From Modestobacter sp. VKM Ac-2985 (GTDB taxonomy: Bacteria > Actinomycetota > Actinomycetes > Mycobacteriales > Geodermatophilaceae), in contig NZ_JAPVBI010000001.1 of NCBI RefSeq assembly GCF_026967925.1, positions 1,207,613 to 1,271,612 of the forward strand: a stretch of 64,000 bases of DNA, in the 5' to 3' direction. Shown piece after piece: positions 25,126 to 34,171 of this stretch. Position 1 is the stretch's first letter. Each line of letters opens with the position of its first letter. The notes under the pieces are model-generated. The model saw nothing but the letters and a program-made list of their open reading frames with translations, did not search any database and was not told the origin of the DNA. The position numbers and the translations under genes are program-made.

Positions 25126-25956
25126 GTGCAACCGGGCAGTGATCGTCGGACGTGGCAGCGGTACATCGCGCTGGGGGACTCCTTCACCGAGGGCCTCAGC
25201 GACCCGGAGCCGGGGACGCCGGACTCCTTCCGGGGCTGGGCCGACCGGCTCGCCGAGCACCTGGCCGCGGCCTCGCCCGCGGGCAGCGTCGAGTACGCCA
25301 ACCTCGCCGTCCGCGGCCGGCTGCTGCCGCAGGTGCTGGCCGAGCAGGTGCCGGTCGCGCTCGCGTCCCGGCCCGACCTGGTCAGCCTGGTCGCCGGCGG
25401 CAACGACCTGCTCCGCCCGGGAGCCGACCCCGACCGGCTGGCCGCGGACCTGGAGGCCGCCGTCGTCTCCCTCCGGGCGGCCGGGGCCGACGTGCTGCTG
25501 GCCACCGGCGTGGACCCGCGGCAGACGCCGATCATCCGCCGCACGCGGGGCCAGGTCGCGGTCTTCAACACCCACCTGTGGTCGATCGCCGCCCGGCAGG
25601 GCGCGGTCGTGCTCGACCAGTGGGGCGCCGCCTGGCTGCAGGACGCCCGGATGTGGGACCCGGGTGACCGCATCCACCTGACCGCGGAGGGGCACCGGCG
25701 GACGGCGCTGGCCGCCGCGGCCGCGCTCGGCGTCCCGGTGGCCGGCGACGGCACGGACTGGCGCACCCCGCTGGACCCGGCGCCGCCGCTGCCGGTGCGG
25801 CAGGTGGTCGGGCAGGAGCTCGCCTGGGTGCGCGGGTTCGTCCTGCCCTGGATCGGCCGCCGGTTGCGCGGTGAGTCCTCGGGTGACGGGCGTGCGGCGA
25901 AGCGACCCGAGGCGATCCCGGTGCGCGCCGCCCTCACCGCCGTGCACGACTCCTGA
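25126..25956 (+). CDS. SGNH/GDSL-family hydrolase
   Basis: A 276-residue esterase or lipase-like hydrolase. Block I is ALGDSFTEG (nucleophile Ser), block III is GGNDLLRPG and block V is DRIHLTAEGH (Asp and His). No signal peptide is present, so it is probably cytoplasmic. The C-terminal 60 residues (PPLPVRQVVGQELAWVRGFVLPWIGRRLRG) are typical of the actinobacterial lineage. GTG 25126 follows GGGG with 2 bp between and a TAG-rich stretch, and is the first start that preserves the block I position. Confidence 0.87.
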   Translation: MQPGSDRRTWQRYIALGDSFTEGLSDPEPGTPDSFRGWADRLAEHLAAASPAGSVEYANLAVRGRLLPQVLAEQVPVALASRPDLVSLVAGGNDLLRPGADPDRLAADLEAAVVSLRAAGADVLLATGVDPRQTPIIRRTRGQVAVFNTHLWSIAARQGAVVLDQWGAAWLQDARMWDPGDRIHLTAEGHRRTALAAAAALGVPVAGDGTDWRTPLDPAPPLPVRQVVGQELAWVRGFVLPWIGRRLRGESSGDGRAAKRPEAIPVRAALTAVHDS

Positions 25957-26013
25957 CCCCGGGGGCGGGCCGACGGGCTCCTCGTCGGGAGCTCGACCGG
26001 CCCCGCCCCGGGG
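25957..26013. terminator. bidirectional terminator, imperfect stem
   Basis: CCCCGGGGGCGGGCCG at the left pairs with CCGGCCCCGCCCCGGGG at the right with a one-base bulge, and an inner GCTCC/GGAGC hairpin sits in the loop. It fills the gap between convergent genes. Confidence 0.55.
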
Positions 26014-26014
26014 A

Positions 26015-28339
26015 TCAGCTGCGGCCGACCTCCGGGAGGTCTCCGGTGTCCAGCGACCCCAGTCGCTCCTGGAAGGACTCCAGCCAGGGGCGGAGTCCGG
26101 AGAGGTCGTTCGGGTCGGCGGTCAGCGCCCGCAGGTCGCCCAGCTCCGCCGGCTGCCGCGGCCCGGGGACACCCGGGGCGTCGGGCGCGCCGTTGGCGGC
26201 CAGCAGGGCGCGCAGCTCCAGGAGCTCGCTGGAGGCCCGGAAGACCCCTGGGTCGAAGGAGCCGTCGGGCTCCGCGCCCGCCTCGGTGCCCCGCGGCGGC
26301 TCAGCCTCCTGCGGCGCTGCGGGCTCCGGCGTGGTGCCCGGCAGCTGGAACGAGTCGAGCTGGGGGACGGCGGCACCGGCCACGACCGGGCCGGGCCCCT
26401 CGAGGTCCTGCTCGGCCAGCGCGGCACCCAGGTCGAACCCGTCCCCGGGCTCCGGCTCCTCGTCGTCCCGCCCGGACCACTCGTGCTCCGGTGCGGCGGC
26501 GTCCGCACCGGCGGTGGGTCCGTGGCCGGGTTCGGCCGAGGGGTCGTCGAGGTCGTGGATCCCCGGGGGCGCCGGGTACAGGTCGAGCTCGCGGGCCGGC
26601 AGCGGGGCCGGCCGGCCGAAGGCGTAGCCCTGGGCCATCGAGCAGCCGTGCTCGCGCAGCCAGCGGGCCTGCTCGACGTCCTCGATGCCCTCGGCGATCA
26701 CCTGCAGCCCCATGCCCTGGCCGAGTTGGAGCAGGCCCTGCACCAGTGCGGCGGTGGCCGGCTGGGCGACGATGTCCGCGACGAAGGACCGGTCGATCTT
26801 CAGGGTGTGGATGGGCAGCCGGTGCAGCGCGGTGATCGCCGAGTAGCCGGTGCCGAAGTCGTCCAGCGCCAGGGTCACGCCGGTCTCGGTCACCGTGTCG
26901 ACGGCGTGCAACGTGGCATCCGCGGCGAACAGGGCGGTCGACTCGGTGATCTCCAGCTCCAGCCGCTCCGGGGCCAGCCCCGACTCGGCGAGGGCATCGG
27001 CGACCAGCTCGCTGAAGCCCGGCTCGGCCAGGTGCCGGGCGGAGATGTTCACGTGCACCCGGAGCGCGGGGTCCCAGCCGGCGGCGTCCCAGCAGGCCTG
27101 GTGCAGCACCCAGGCGCCCAGCCGGGAGGTCAGCCGGTTGTCCTCGGCAGCCGACAGGAACGCCCCCGGCGGCAGCAGCCCACGGGTCGGGTGCTGCCAG
27201 CGGATGAGCGCTTCGTAGCCGAGCAGGTGCTCGTCGGAGAGCGCGACGATCGGTTGGTAGAAAAGCCGCAGCTCTCCGGCCTCCAGGGCGTGCCGCAGGT
27301 CGGTCTCGAGCTGGAGCTGGTCGACGTAGCCCTCGCTCAGGGCGCCGTCGTGCACCTCGACCCGGCCCCGGCCGCCGCTGGCCTTGGCCCGGGCGAGGGC
27401 GGTGTGCGCCTGGCGCAGCAGCGCCTCGGGCGTGAGGTCGGTGCCCAGGGTCATGCCGATGCTGGCCGAGAGGGTGACCTCCCGGTCGAGCACGTGGAAG
27501 GGCTCGTCGAGCACGCCGAGCAGGCGGTCGGCCAGGGTGCGCAGCCCCTCGACGTCCTCGACGTCCTCGGCCAGGACGAGGAACTCGTCGGCCCCGAAAC
27601 GCACGGCGGTGTCCTCGACCCGGGTGCTCCAGCGCAGCCGGTCGGCGACCTGGCAGAGCAGCTGGTCACCGCCCTCGTGGCCGAGGGAGTCGTTCACGGC
27701 GGTGAAGCGGTCCAGGTCCAGGTGCAGCAGCCCGACCAGCGTCCCGCGCCGGCCGGACCCGGCCAGCGCCCGCTGCAGCCGCTCGGTGAGGGCCCGCCGG
27801 TTGGGCAGCCCGGTCAGCGGGTCGGTGAAGGTGCGGCGGACCAGGTCGTCCTCGACCCGGCGGCGGTCGGTGACGTCGACCAGGGTGAGGAGCACGAACT
27901 GCGGCTCGCCGTTGCTGCGGTGGATCAGCTCCTGGGTCTGCATCGCCCAGATGCTGCTGCCGTCCGCGCGGCGCAACCTGCGCTCGCCGACGACCTGCAG
28001 CTGGGGGTCCAGCAACGGCGTGCCGGGCAGGTGCTCGGCCGCGCGGTCCTCCAGGGGGACGTCGTCGGGGTGGGTGAGCAGGTCCAGGTGCCGGCCGACG
28101 AGCTCGCCGGACGTCCGCCCGGTCAGCTCGCACATCGCCGAGTTGACGACGAGCAGCCGTCCGCTGGGGTCCACGACGGCCTTGGCGACGGGTGCGGACA
28201 GGAAGAGGGCGCGGAAGAGCTGGCCGCGATCGGCCAGCAGCACGTCGGCCGCGGCCAGTCGTCGCCCGGCGGTGCCGGCGGGCACGGGGGCGCCCGGCGA
28301 CTCGGGGGCGGAGGAGGTCACCGCGACAGCGTCGCGCAT
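26015..28339 (-). CDS. PAS-GGDEF-EAL cyclic di-GMP protein
   Basis: A 774-residue signalling protein. Residues 40-170 are a PAS sensor domain (FRALFLSAPVAKAVVDPSGRL ... VDVTDRRRVEDDL). Residues 175-335 are a GGDEF domain whose signature is changed to RFGADEF. Residues 345-600 are an EAL domain with intact motifs: GYEALIRW, NISARHL, ELEITES, LDDFGTGYSAI, KIDRSF and IAEGIE. The last 170 residues are acidic, Pro-rich and probably disordered. The likely activity is a c-di-GMP phosphodiesterase, with the GGDEF-like part regulatory. There are no membrane segments. ATG 28339 is used. It lies downstream of the STAS gene in the same direction. Confidence 0.92.
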   Translation of the reverse strand: MRDAVAVTSSAPESPGAPVPAGTAGRRLAAADVLLADRGQLFRALFLSAPVAKAVVDPSGRLLVVNSAMCELTGRTSGELVGRHLDLLTHPDDVPLEDRAAEHLPGTPLLDPQLQVVGERRLRRADGSSIWAMQTQELIHRSNGEPQFVLLTLVDVTDRRRVEDDLVRRTFTDPLTGLPNRRALTERLQRALAGSGRRGTLVGLLHLDLDRFTAVNDSLGHEGGDQLLCQVADRLRWSTRVEDTAVRFGADEFLVLAEDVEDVEGLRTLADRLLGVLDEPFHVLDREVTLSASIGMTLGTDLTPEALLRQAHTALARAKASGGRGRVEVHDGALSEGYVDQLQLETDLRHALEAGELRLFYQPIVALSDEHLLGYEALIRWQHPTRGLLPPGAFLSAAEDNRLTSRLGAWVLHQACWDAAGWDPALRVHVNISARHLAEPGFSELVADALAESGLAPERLELEITESTALFAADATLHAVDTVTETGVTLALDDFGTGYSAITALHRLPIHTLKIDRSFVADIVAQPATAALVQGLLQLGQGMGLQVIAEGIEDVEQARWLREHGCSMAQGYAFGRPAPLPARELDLYPAPPGIHDLDDPSAEPGHGPTAGADAAAPEHEWSGRDDEEPEPGDGFDLGAALAEQDLEGPGPVVAGAAVPQLDSFQLPGTTPEPAAPQEAEPPRGTEAGAEPDGSFDPGVFRASSELLELRALLAANGAPDAPGVPGPRQPAELGDLRALTADPNDLSGLRPWLESFQERLGSLDTGDLPEVGRS

Positions 28340-28417
28340 CGAGGTCGCTCAGCCGGGGAACCCGGCCGATCGACGTGTGTTCGTGCCGTCACTTTGGGTG
28401 ATGGATCGCCCCTCTGG

Positions 28418-28831
28418 TCACACCGCCCGCGGTGTGTCACACCCGACGGGCACGAGCGGCGTGCGGACCCGTGGTGCGGTGTCGGCGATCAGCTGGTCGA
28501 GACCGCTCAGCCGGAGGAGCCGGTCGACGCAGCGGGGGGTCCCGGTCAGCCGGAGCTCCCGGCCCGAGTCCACGGCCTGCGCGTGCGCTGCGGCGAGGCC
28601 CCGGAGCCCGCCGGCGTCACACCAGGTCACCCCGGCCGTGTCGACCACCCAGCGGGCGTTGCTGCTGGCGGACAGGGCCGCGAGCGCACCGGTCAGGTGG
28701 TGGACCGAGTCCCGGTCCAGCTCACCGCTCAGCACGACGGTGGCGTGCGCCCGGTCGACGGAGACGGTGAGCTCCGCGGACGGGGCCGGGCCGGTCGTCA
28801 GGGGTGGGGCGGTGGTCAGCAGCGGCGACAT
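28418..28831 (-). CDS. STAS-domain protein (anti-sigma factor antagonist-like)
   Basis: A 137-residue protein with a STAS domain (residues 20-110). The beta-strand and helix pattern is ELTVSVDRAHATVVLSGELDRDS ... RWVVDTAGVTWCDAGGLRGLAAA. The position normally phosphorylated in SpoIIAA-like antagonists (D-S-[ST]-G) is WCDAGGL here, so the serine is replaced by Ala. Regulation by a serine kinase is therefore doubtful. ATG 28831 is chosen. It precedes the PAS-GGDEF-EAL gene by 78 bp and may be co-transcribed. The divergent gap 28832-29078 shows no clear promoter. Confidence 0.82.
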   Translation of the reverse strand: MSPLLTTAPPLTTGPAPSAELTVSVDRAHATVVLSGELDRDSVHHLTGALAALSASSNARWVVDTAGVTWCDAGGLRGLAAAHAQAVDSGRELRLTGTPRCVDRLLRLSGLDQLIADTAPRVRTPLVPVGCDTPRAV

Positions 28832-29078
28832 GGCGAGTCCCAACCGGGGCCCGGGAGTCGAGGTCCTGACTCGCACGGCCCCACGAGCGGGCGGTACGGC
28901 CGGTGGTTCGACCAGGCACCCGACCGTACGCCCGTGCCGTCGATCATGCAGCGACGGTCGTGGTCGTGGACACGCCGGGCAGCGCGCGCACCGGCTCGGC
29001 TCGTCTGACCGGGGCACGCGGGAACACCGCCGGCTCCGCCGGCGCTGGCCGCAGGGCAGACGACGAGAGGTGAGTGCA

Positions 29079-30140
29079 GTGGACAAGCGGATCGGTTTCC
29101 TGTCCTTCGGGCACTGGCAGCCCATCCCGGGCTCGCAGGTGCGGACCGGGCGGGACGCCCTGGTGCAGAGCGTCGAGCTGGCGGTGGCCGCCGAGGAGCT
29201 GGGCCTGGACGGCGCCTACGTACGGGTGCACCACTTCGCCCGGCAGCTGGCCTCGCCCTTCCCGCTGCTGACCGCGATGGCGATGCGCACCAGCCGGATC
29301 GAGCTGGGCACCGGCGTCATCGACATGCGCTACGAGAACCCGCTGTACATGGCCGAGGAGGCCGCGGCCGCCGACCTGCTCAGCGCGGGTGACCCGCTCA
29401 GCGCGGGCCGCCTGCAGCTCGGCGTCAGCCGGGGATCGCCGGAGACGGCGCTGCGCGGCTCGGAGGCCTTCGGCTACGTGCCGGCCGCGGGCGACAGCGA
29501 CGCCGACCTGGCCCGGGAGAAGACCGCCCTGTTCCTCGCCGCGATCAGCGGGGCAACCGTCGTGGACGCCGACCCGCGGATGACCGGCGGGACGGGCGGG
29601 CGGCTCGCCGTCCAGCCGCAGTCCCCGGGGCTCCGACAGCGGATCTGGTGGGGGTCGGGCACCCGGCAGACCGCGGTCTGGACCGCACAGCAGGGGATGA
29701 ACCTGATGAGCTCGACGCTGCTGTCCGAGGACACCGGGGTGCCCTTCGACGAGCTGCAGGCCGAGCAGATCGCGCTGTACCGCGCGGCCTGGGCCGACGC
29801 CGGCTGGGCGCACGAGCCGCGGGTCTCGGTCAGCCGCAGCGTCCTGCCGATCACCACCGACACCGACCGGCAGTACTTCGGTTCGGGACGGGGAGGCGAC
29901 GACCAGGTCGGCCTGCTGGAGGGCGTGCGGGCCCGGTTCGGCAAGAGCTACGTCGGGGAGCCCGACCAGCTGGCCGAGGAGCTGGCCAAGGACGCCGCCG
30001 TCCGGGACGCCGACACGCTGCTGCTCACGGTGCCGAACATGCTGGGCGCCGAGTACAACGCCCACCTGCTGGAGACGGTGGCGCGGCACGTCGCGCCGGC
30101 GATCGGCTGGGCGCCGTCAGGGGAGCGCCCGGCGACCTGA
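29079..30140 (+). CDS. LLM-class (luciferase-like) oxidoreductase
   Basis: A 353-residue flavin- or F420-dependent oxidoreductase of the bacterial luciferase-like superfamily. Recognisable parts are RIGFLSFGHWQP, ELGLDGAYVRVHHFARQLASPFPLLTAMAMRTSRIELGTGVIDMRYENPLYMAEE and LQLGVSRGSPE. GTG 29079 is preferred to GTG 29070 because GAGAGG at 29065-29070 is at a usable distance. Since the host has fbiC, an F420 cofactor is possible, but FMN with a reductase partner is equally likely. The substrate is unknown. Confidence 0.86.
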   Translation: MDKRIGFLSFGHWQPIPGSQVRTGRDALVQSVELAVAAEELGLDGAYVRVHHFARQLASPFPLLTAMAMRTSRIELGTGVIDMRYENPLYMAEEAAAADLLSAGDPLSAGRLQLGVSRGSPETALRGSEAFGYVPAAGDSDADLAREKTALFLAAISGATVVDADPRMTGGTGGRLAVQPQSPGLRQRIWWGSGTRQTAVWTAQQGMNLMSSTLLSEDTGVPFDELQAEQIALYRAAWADAGWAHEPRVSVSRSVLPITTDTDRQYFGSGRGGDDQVGLLEGVRARFGKSYVGEPDQLAEELAKDAAVRDADTLLLTVPNMLGAEYNAHLLETVARHVAPAIGWAPSGERPAT

Positions 30141-30149
30141 GGGCGGCGG

Positions 30150-30884
30150 TCAGTCGGCCGTCATGGCCCCGGTGCTGGTCAGCTCGTCGGCGACGTCGAG
30201 CAGCTTGCGGTTGGTGTGCGACGACGCGCGCACCAGGAGCTCGAAGGCCTGGACCGCGGTCAGCCGGTGGCGCTCCATCAGGATCCCCTTGGCCTGGCCG
30301 ATCAGGTCGCGGCTGTCCATGGCGGAACGCAGGTTCGACTCCTGTCGCGCGGCGGACAGCGCGATGGCGGCGTGCGAGGCGAAGATCTGCCCCACGGTCT
30401 CCGACTCGGCGTCGAAGGAGTGCGACTCCTGGGCGAAGAGGTTCAGGGCGCCCAGGTTGTCGCCCTCGGTGAACAGCTGGAAGCTCAGCATGCTGCCGGC
30501 CCCCCGCCGGGAGGCTGCGGCGGCGAAACGCGGCCAGCGCCGCTCGTCGGCGAGGTCGTCGACCCGGACGGTCTGCTCCTCGCGGAGGGCGTCCAAGCAG
30601 GGCCCCTCGTCGAACTCCGACTGCAGGGCGTCGATCTCCCGGGCCTGCTCGCTGGTGGCGGCCTGCGGCTCGACGCGGCGGCGGATGACCAGGCTGATGC
30701 TGGCCATGTCCGTGCCCGGCACCGTGTCCACCGCAGCGGCGGTGATCGACGCCAGGGTCCGGTCCACGTCGCCGTGCTCCTCCTGCAGGGTGCGGGCGAT
30801 CCGGCCCATCACGTCCCCGAGGTCGTCCGGCATCCGGCTGGAGTGATCCGATCCGGCTTCGGCTGGGACGTGTGGGGCGGACAT
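30150..30884 (-). CDS. GAF-ANTAR transcription antitermination regulator
   Basis: A 244-residue protein with a GAF sensor domain (residues 35-175, with EFDEGPCLDALREEQTVRVDDL) and a C-terminal ANTAR RNA-binding domain (LIGQAKGILMERHRLTAVQAFELLVRASSHTNRKLLDVADEL). ANTAR proteins bind paired hexaloop hairpins in leader RNA to prevent termination. No candidate target hairpin pair was found next to it. ATG 30884 is clear. It converges with the LLM gene, 9 bp between stops. Confidence 0.93.
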   Translation of the reverse strand: MSAPHVPAEAGSDHSSRMPDDLGDVMGRIARTLQEEHGDVDRTLASITAAAVDTVPGTDMASISLVIRRRVEPQAATSEQAREIDALQSEFDEGPCLDALREEQTVRVDDLADERRWPRFAAAASRRGAGSMLSFQLFTEGDNLGALNLFAQESHSFDAESETVGQIFASHAAIALSAARQESNLRSAMDSRDLIGQAKGILMERHRLTAVQAFELLVRASSHTNRKLLDVADELTSTGAMTAD

Positions 30885-31116
30885 GCGGGCAGCGTAGGCC
30901 CCAGGCGGGCGGTCGGTGGCTCGTCGTCCGCGCGCGCTGCCGGACGTGCAGGCAGCCGGCTGCTGAACGGTGAGAAGACTCTCTCGGCATCCCCGGGCGT
31001 GCCTCGCGCCGACCCCGCAGGCTGTGACCGGCCTGTGACATCAGCTGCGCACGGACGGGTCCTCCACGCACCCCGTCGGCGAGATGTCCGAACCCCTCAA
31101 CGCGCTTGGAGCCCTC

Positions 31117-32241
31117 GTGCGCCCGTCCCGCCTCGTGCTGGCAGCGCTGGTCGCGCTGTTCGCCACCGCCACCGCCACGCCCGCTGTCGCCGCCCCGACC
31201 GGCGGATCGGGCGGCCCGTTCACCGACCGCACGTTCCAGACCTCCACCGGCGCCGGGTACACCGCCCAGCACCACCTGTACGCGGCCGGGATCGACCCTT
31301 CCCAGCCGGTCGGGCTGCTCGTCTACGCCGACGGCACCGGCGAGTACGGGTTCGAGAACCCGTCGGCCAGCTACTCACTGGGTGGGGTCAACGGGGTCGT
31401 CGCCGTGGCGAAGCGGAACAACATGGTGCTGCTGGTGCCCTCCAGTCCCAACCGCGCCTGCCAGTGCTGGGAGCGGGGCGACCCGACCGGGTACGCCGAC
31501 CACCTGGCCGCGCTGATCGACTCCGTCCACGGCCAGTACGACATCGACCGGGACCGCGTGTGGCTGGGCGGGTACAGCAGCGGTGCGCAGTTGATGACCC
31601 GGTTCCTGTTCCCCCGGCACTCGGATCTCCTGACCGGCGGCGGGACCATCGTGATCGGCGGGGGCGGCGCACCCGCGGTCGCCGCGGACGCGTTCCCCGC
31701 GTCGCTCCAGGCCGACGTGCACATGCACTGGGACACCGGCGAGCTGGACACCGACACCAACGGGTCCGCGCCTGGTGGCCTGAACTCGCTGAACGGTCCC
31801 TACGGGGCCAAGGTCGGCGAGGCCTGGTACGCCGACCGCGGTTTCCGGACGTCGCACGAGCACCCGGCCGGGGTCGGCCACGCCCGCAACGGTCAGTTCG
31901 GCACCATCATCGACGGCGTCCTCGACCGGCACGCCGCCCCGATCGCCGGGTCCGAGCCCGCGGCCGGCCCGCAGCCGTGGGAGCACACCGTCACCCCGAG
32001 CCGCATCGGCGTGACCGTGTCCGCGTACGTCCCCCCGGACACGACGCGGACCACCCTCCGGGTCTCCGCCGCACCGTTCGGCTCGCAGACCGGCTTCTAC
32101 ACCTACCGCACGACCAGCAACGACGTCGTCCCGCTGTCCCTCACCCGCAGCCTCGCCCCGAACAGGTCCTACCACTACCAGCTGGAGACCGGGACGGACC
32201 GGACGGTGGTCGCCGCGGGCACCTTCCGGACGCTTCCCTGA
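31117..32241 (+). CDS. secreted alpha/beta hydrolase (esterase or depolymerase-like)
   Basis: A 374-residue exported hydrolase. The signal peptide MRPSRLVLAALVALFATA ends at PAVA-AP. The nucleophile elbow is GGYSSGAQL (Ser about residue 160) and the late His is in HPAGVGHARNGQFG. This lies in the group of poly(3-hydroxybutyrate) depolymerase/feruloyl-esterase-like enzymes. The last 95 residues (VTPSRIGVTVSAYVPPDTTRTTLRVSA) look like a fibronectin type III-like domain. GTG 31117 is preferred because GGAG lies 5 bp upstream and it begins a normal signal peptide; an in-frame ATG at 31084 would add 11 residues. The substrate is unknown. The 232-bp gap 30885-31116 holds no clear element. Confidence 0.82.
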   Translation: MRPSRLVLAALVALFATATATPAVAAPTGGSGGPFTDRTFQTSTGAGYTAQHHLYAAGIDPSQPVGLLVYADGTGEYGFENPSASYSLGGVNGVVAVAKRNNMVLLVPSSPNRACQCWERGDPTGYADHLAALIDSVHGQYDIDRDRVWLGGYSSGAQLMTRFLFPRHSDLLTGGGTIVIGGGGAPAVAADAFPASLQADVHMHWDTGELDTDTNGSAPGGLNSLNGPYGAKVGEAWYADRGFRTSHEHPAGVGHARNGQFGTIIDGVLDRHAAPIAGSEPAAGPQPWEHTVTPSRIGVTVSAYVPPDTTRTTLRVSAAPFGSQTGFYTYRTTSNDVVPLSLTRSLAPNRSYHYQLETGTDRTVVAAGTFRTLP

Positions 32242-32253
32242 TGCGGACGGCGG

Positions 32254-32928
32254 TCACTCGGGGAGGCGGTATCCCAGGCCTCGCACCGTCGTCACCACGG
32301 TCGGCCGGGACGGCGTGGGCTCGATCTTCCTGCGCAGGCGCCACACGTGGACGTCGACCAGCCGGGAGTCGCCGACGTGGTCCGCGCCCCAGACCCGCTC
32401 GATCAGCTCCTCCCGGCTGACCGCCCGCCCGCGTTCGGTGGCGAGCTCGCTGAGCAGCTGGAACTCCGTCCGGGTGAGCGCGACGGGTTCGCCGGACCGG
32501 GTCACCGTCCCGTCCCGTGGGGCGATGTCCAGGTCCCCGATCCGGATCCTCGGTCCTGGCCGGCCCCGTGTCCGGCGGGCCAGGACCCGGATGTGCGCGG
32601 ACAGCTCCTCGGTCGTGAAGGGAGTGACGACGTAGTCGTCCGCCCCCGCGTCCAGCCCGGCGACGACGTCGTGGCTGGTGGTCCGGAGGGCGATCACGAT
32701 GATCGGGGTCTCCGTGCGCCTGCGGACGGTGCGGCACCTCTGGAAGCTGCTGCGGTCGGGCGTCTTCAGGTCGAGGAGCACGACGTCGTGCGGCCGCGTG
32801 TCCAGGAGACGGAGCCCTTGCTCCTCGGTCGCCACCTCGGTCACGTCGAGCCCCTCCTGTCGGAGGGTCGTCGCGAGGACGCGACGGATGCGTTCGACCT
32901 CCTCGACGACGAGCACGGAGCAGGACAC
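32254..32928 (-). CDS. OmpR/PhoB-family response regulator with atypical receiver
   Basis: A 224-residue regulator with a receiver domain (1-120) and an OmpR-type winged helix (130-224, VALTRTEFQLLSELATERGRAVSREELIERVWG ... VDVHVWRLRRKIEP ... VVTTVRGLGYRLPE). The phospho-acceptor Asp is present (VVLLDLKTPD), but the acidic pair is EE, the conserved switch Thr is Ala (VIALRTT) and the conserved Lys is replaced (ADDYVVTPF instead of ADDYxxKPF). It may not be controlled by normal phosphorylation. No histidine kinase is nearby. A paralogue is transcribed divergently at 33174. GTG 32928 is the start. Confidence 0.9.
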   Translation of the reverse strand: MSCSVLVVEEVERIRRVLATTLRQEGLDVTEVATEEQGLRLLDTRPHDVVLLDLKTPDRSSFQRCRTVRRRTETPIIVIALRTTSHDVVAGLDAGADDYVVTPFTTEELSAHIRVLARRTRGRPGPRIRIGDLDIAPRDGTVTRSGEPVALTRTEFQLLSELATERGRAVSREELIERVWGADHVGDSRLVDVHVWRLRRKIEPTPSRPTVVTTVRGLGYRLPE

Positions 32929-33173
32929 CCCGAGGGTCTGCCCGCTCGGGCGTCGCTGAACCGCCGTCGCCTGGCCTCCGGCTCCCGGGTGACGAGTGGC
33001 CCGGGCTGCTCGTCGCAGGGCAGGATCGAGGAGTCGGCCACCGCAGGCCCCGCGGCGCCAGTGCGCTGGGGGGCTCGCGGGGTGGGCGGCCCGCGCGCGG
33101 GGCCCATGGAGTGGACCCCTGCGCGACCTCGAGGACCGGGGTCTGTCTGCGGGCGATCGCGAAGGGCCTCACC

Positions 33174-33926
33174 GTGGTGCACTCGGTGCTCGTCATCCAG
33201 GAGGACGCGACGCGGCGTCGGGACCTCAGCAGGGCGTTGGCCGCTGAGGGGCTCGAGGTGCGCGAAGCCGGGACAGCTGCCGATGTACGGCGGCGGCTGT
33301 CGGAGTGCCGCTCCGACGTCGTCCTGATCGACGTCCTGCGGTCGGACCGGGCGTGCCTCGCGATGTGCCGGGAGCTGAGCGGCAGTGGGCAGCCCCCGGT
33401 GATCGTGCTCAGTGCCCGGCGGGGGACCCGTGACGTCGTGGCTGCGCTCGAGGCAGGTGCCGACCACCACGTGTCCGCACCGTGGACGGCGGAGGAGGTC
33501 TCGGCACGGGTCCGGGCGCTCTGCCGCCGCCACCAGGGGGGCGCCACCCCACGGCGGATCCCCTCGGGGGACCTGGAGGTCCTGCCGGACGGCGGGGTGG
33601 TCCTGCGCGGCGGGCGTGCGGTCGCCCTCACCCGGACGGAGTTCTGCATCCTGCGGGAGCTGGCGCTGGCGCAGGGGTCCGTCGTCTCGCAGGAGGACCT
33701 CCTCGACCGGGTCTGGGGGCCGGGGTACCGCGGCGACCGGGGGCTGCTCCACACGCACGTGCGCAGGCTGCGGATGAAGGTGGAGCCCGACCCGGCCCAG
33801 CCGCAGCTGGTCACGACGGTGCGCGGGCGCGGCTACCTGCTCGCCGGGCCGGGTGCCCGGACACGGTCCGGACGTCGGGTCCTCGCGGTGGTGGAGCGGC
33901 GGCAGCGGGAGGCGTGCCAGGTCTGA
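33174..33926 (+). CDS. OmpR/PhoB-family response regulator with atypical receiver (paralogue)
   Basis: A 250-residue regulator clearly paralogous to the one at 32254. Receiver positions: QED acidic region, acceptor Asp in VVLIDVLRSD, and Ser at the switch position (VLSARRGTRDVV). The conserved Lys region is ADHHVSAPW, so the Lys is lost, as in its neighbour. The winged helix is intact (VALTRTEFCILRELALAQGSVVSQEDLLDRVWG ... THVRRLRMKVEP ... VVTTVRGRGYLLAG). A 27-residue basic tail follows. GTG 33174 follows GAAGGG; an ATG at 33111 lacks a ribosome site. The 245-bp divergent gap must hold both promoters, but no clear -35/-10 pair was found. The gap 33927-34171 shows nothing clear. Confidence 0.88.
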   Translation: MVHSVLVIQEDATRRRDLSRALAAEGLEVREAGTAADVRRRLSECRSDVVLIDVLRSDRACLAMCRELSGSGQPPVIVLSARRGTRDVVAALEAGADHHVSAPWTAEEVSARVRALCRRHQGGATPRRIPSGDLEVLPDGGVVLRGGRAVALTRTEFCILRELALAQGSVVSQEDLLDRVWGPGYRGDRGLLHTHVRRLRMKVEPDPAQPQLVTTVRGRGYLLAGPGARTRSGRRVLAVVERRQREACQV

Positions 33927-34171
33927 TCCCGCCGCGCTCGGGTGGACGCCGGGCCCCGGCCCCGGCCGGCCGGCCTTCCCGGGAGCTCTTGACCTGTGCC
34001 GTGGACCCCGCGGCGCCGAGACGCCCTGCGCCGGCTGACCGCCCGACCCGGCCGGTGCTGCGTCCCCCGGTCCGTGCGTCCTCGTGACGTGAGCGGGGAT
34101 CCGGGGTTGGGGCCATGGGACGCCGGGCAGATCGGCTCTGCGCACACCCGACATCGGCCATGAGGAGAACG

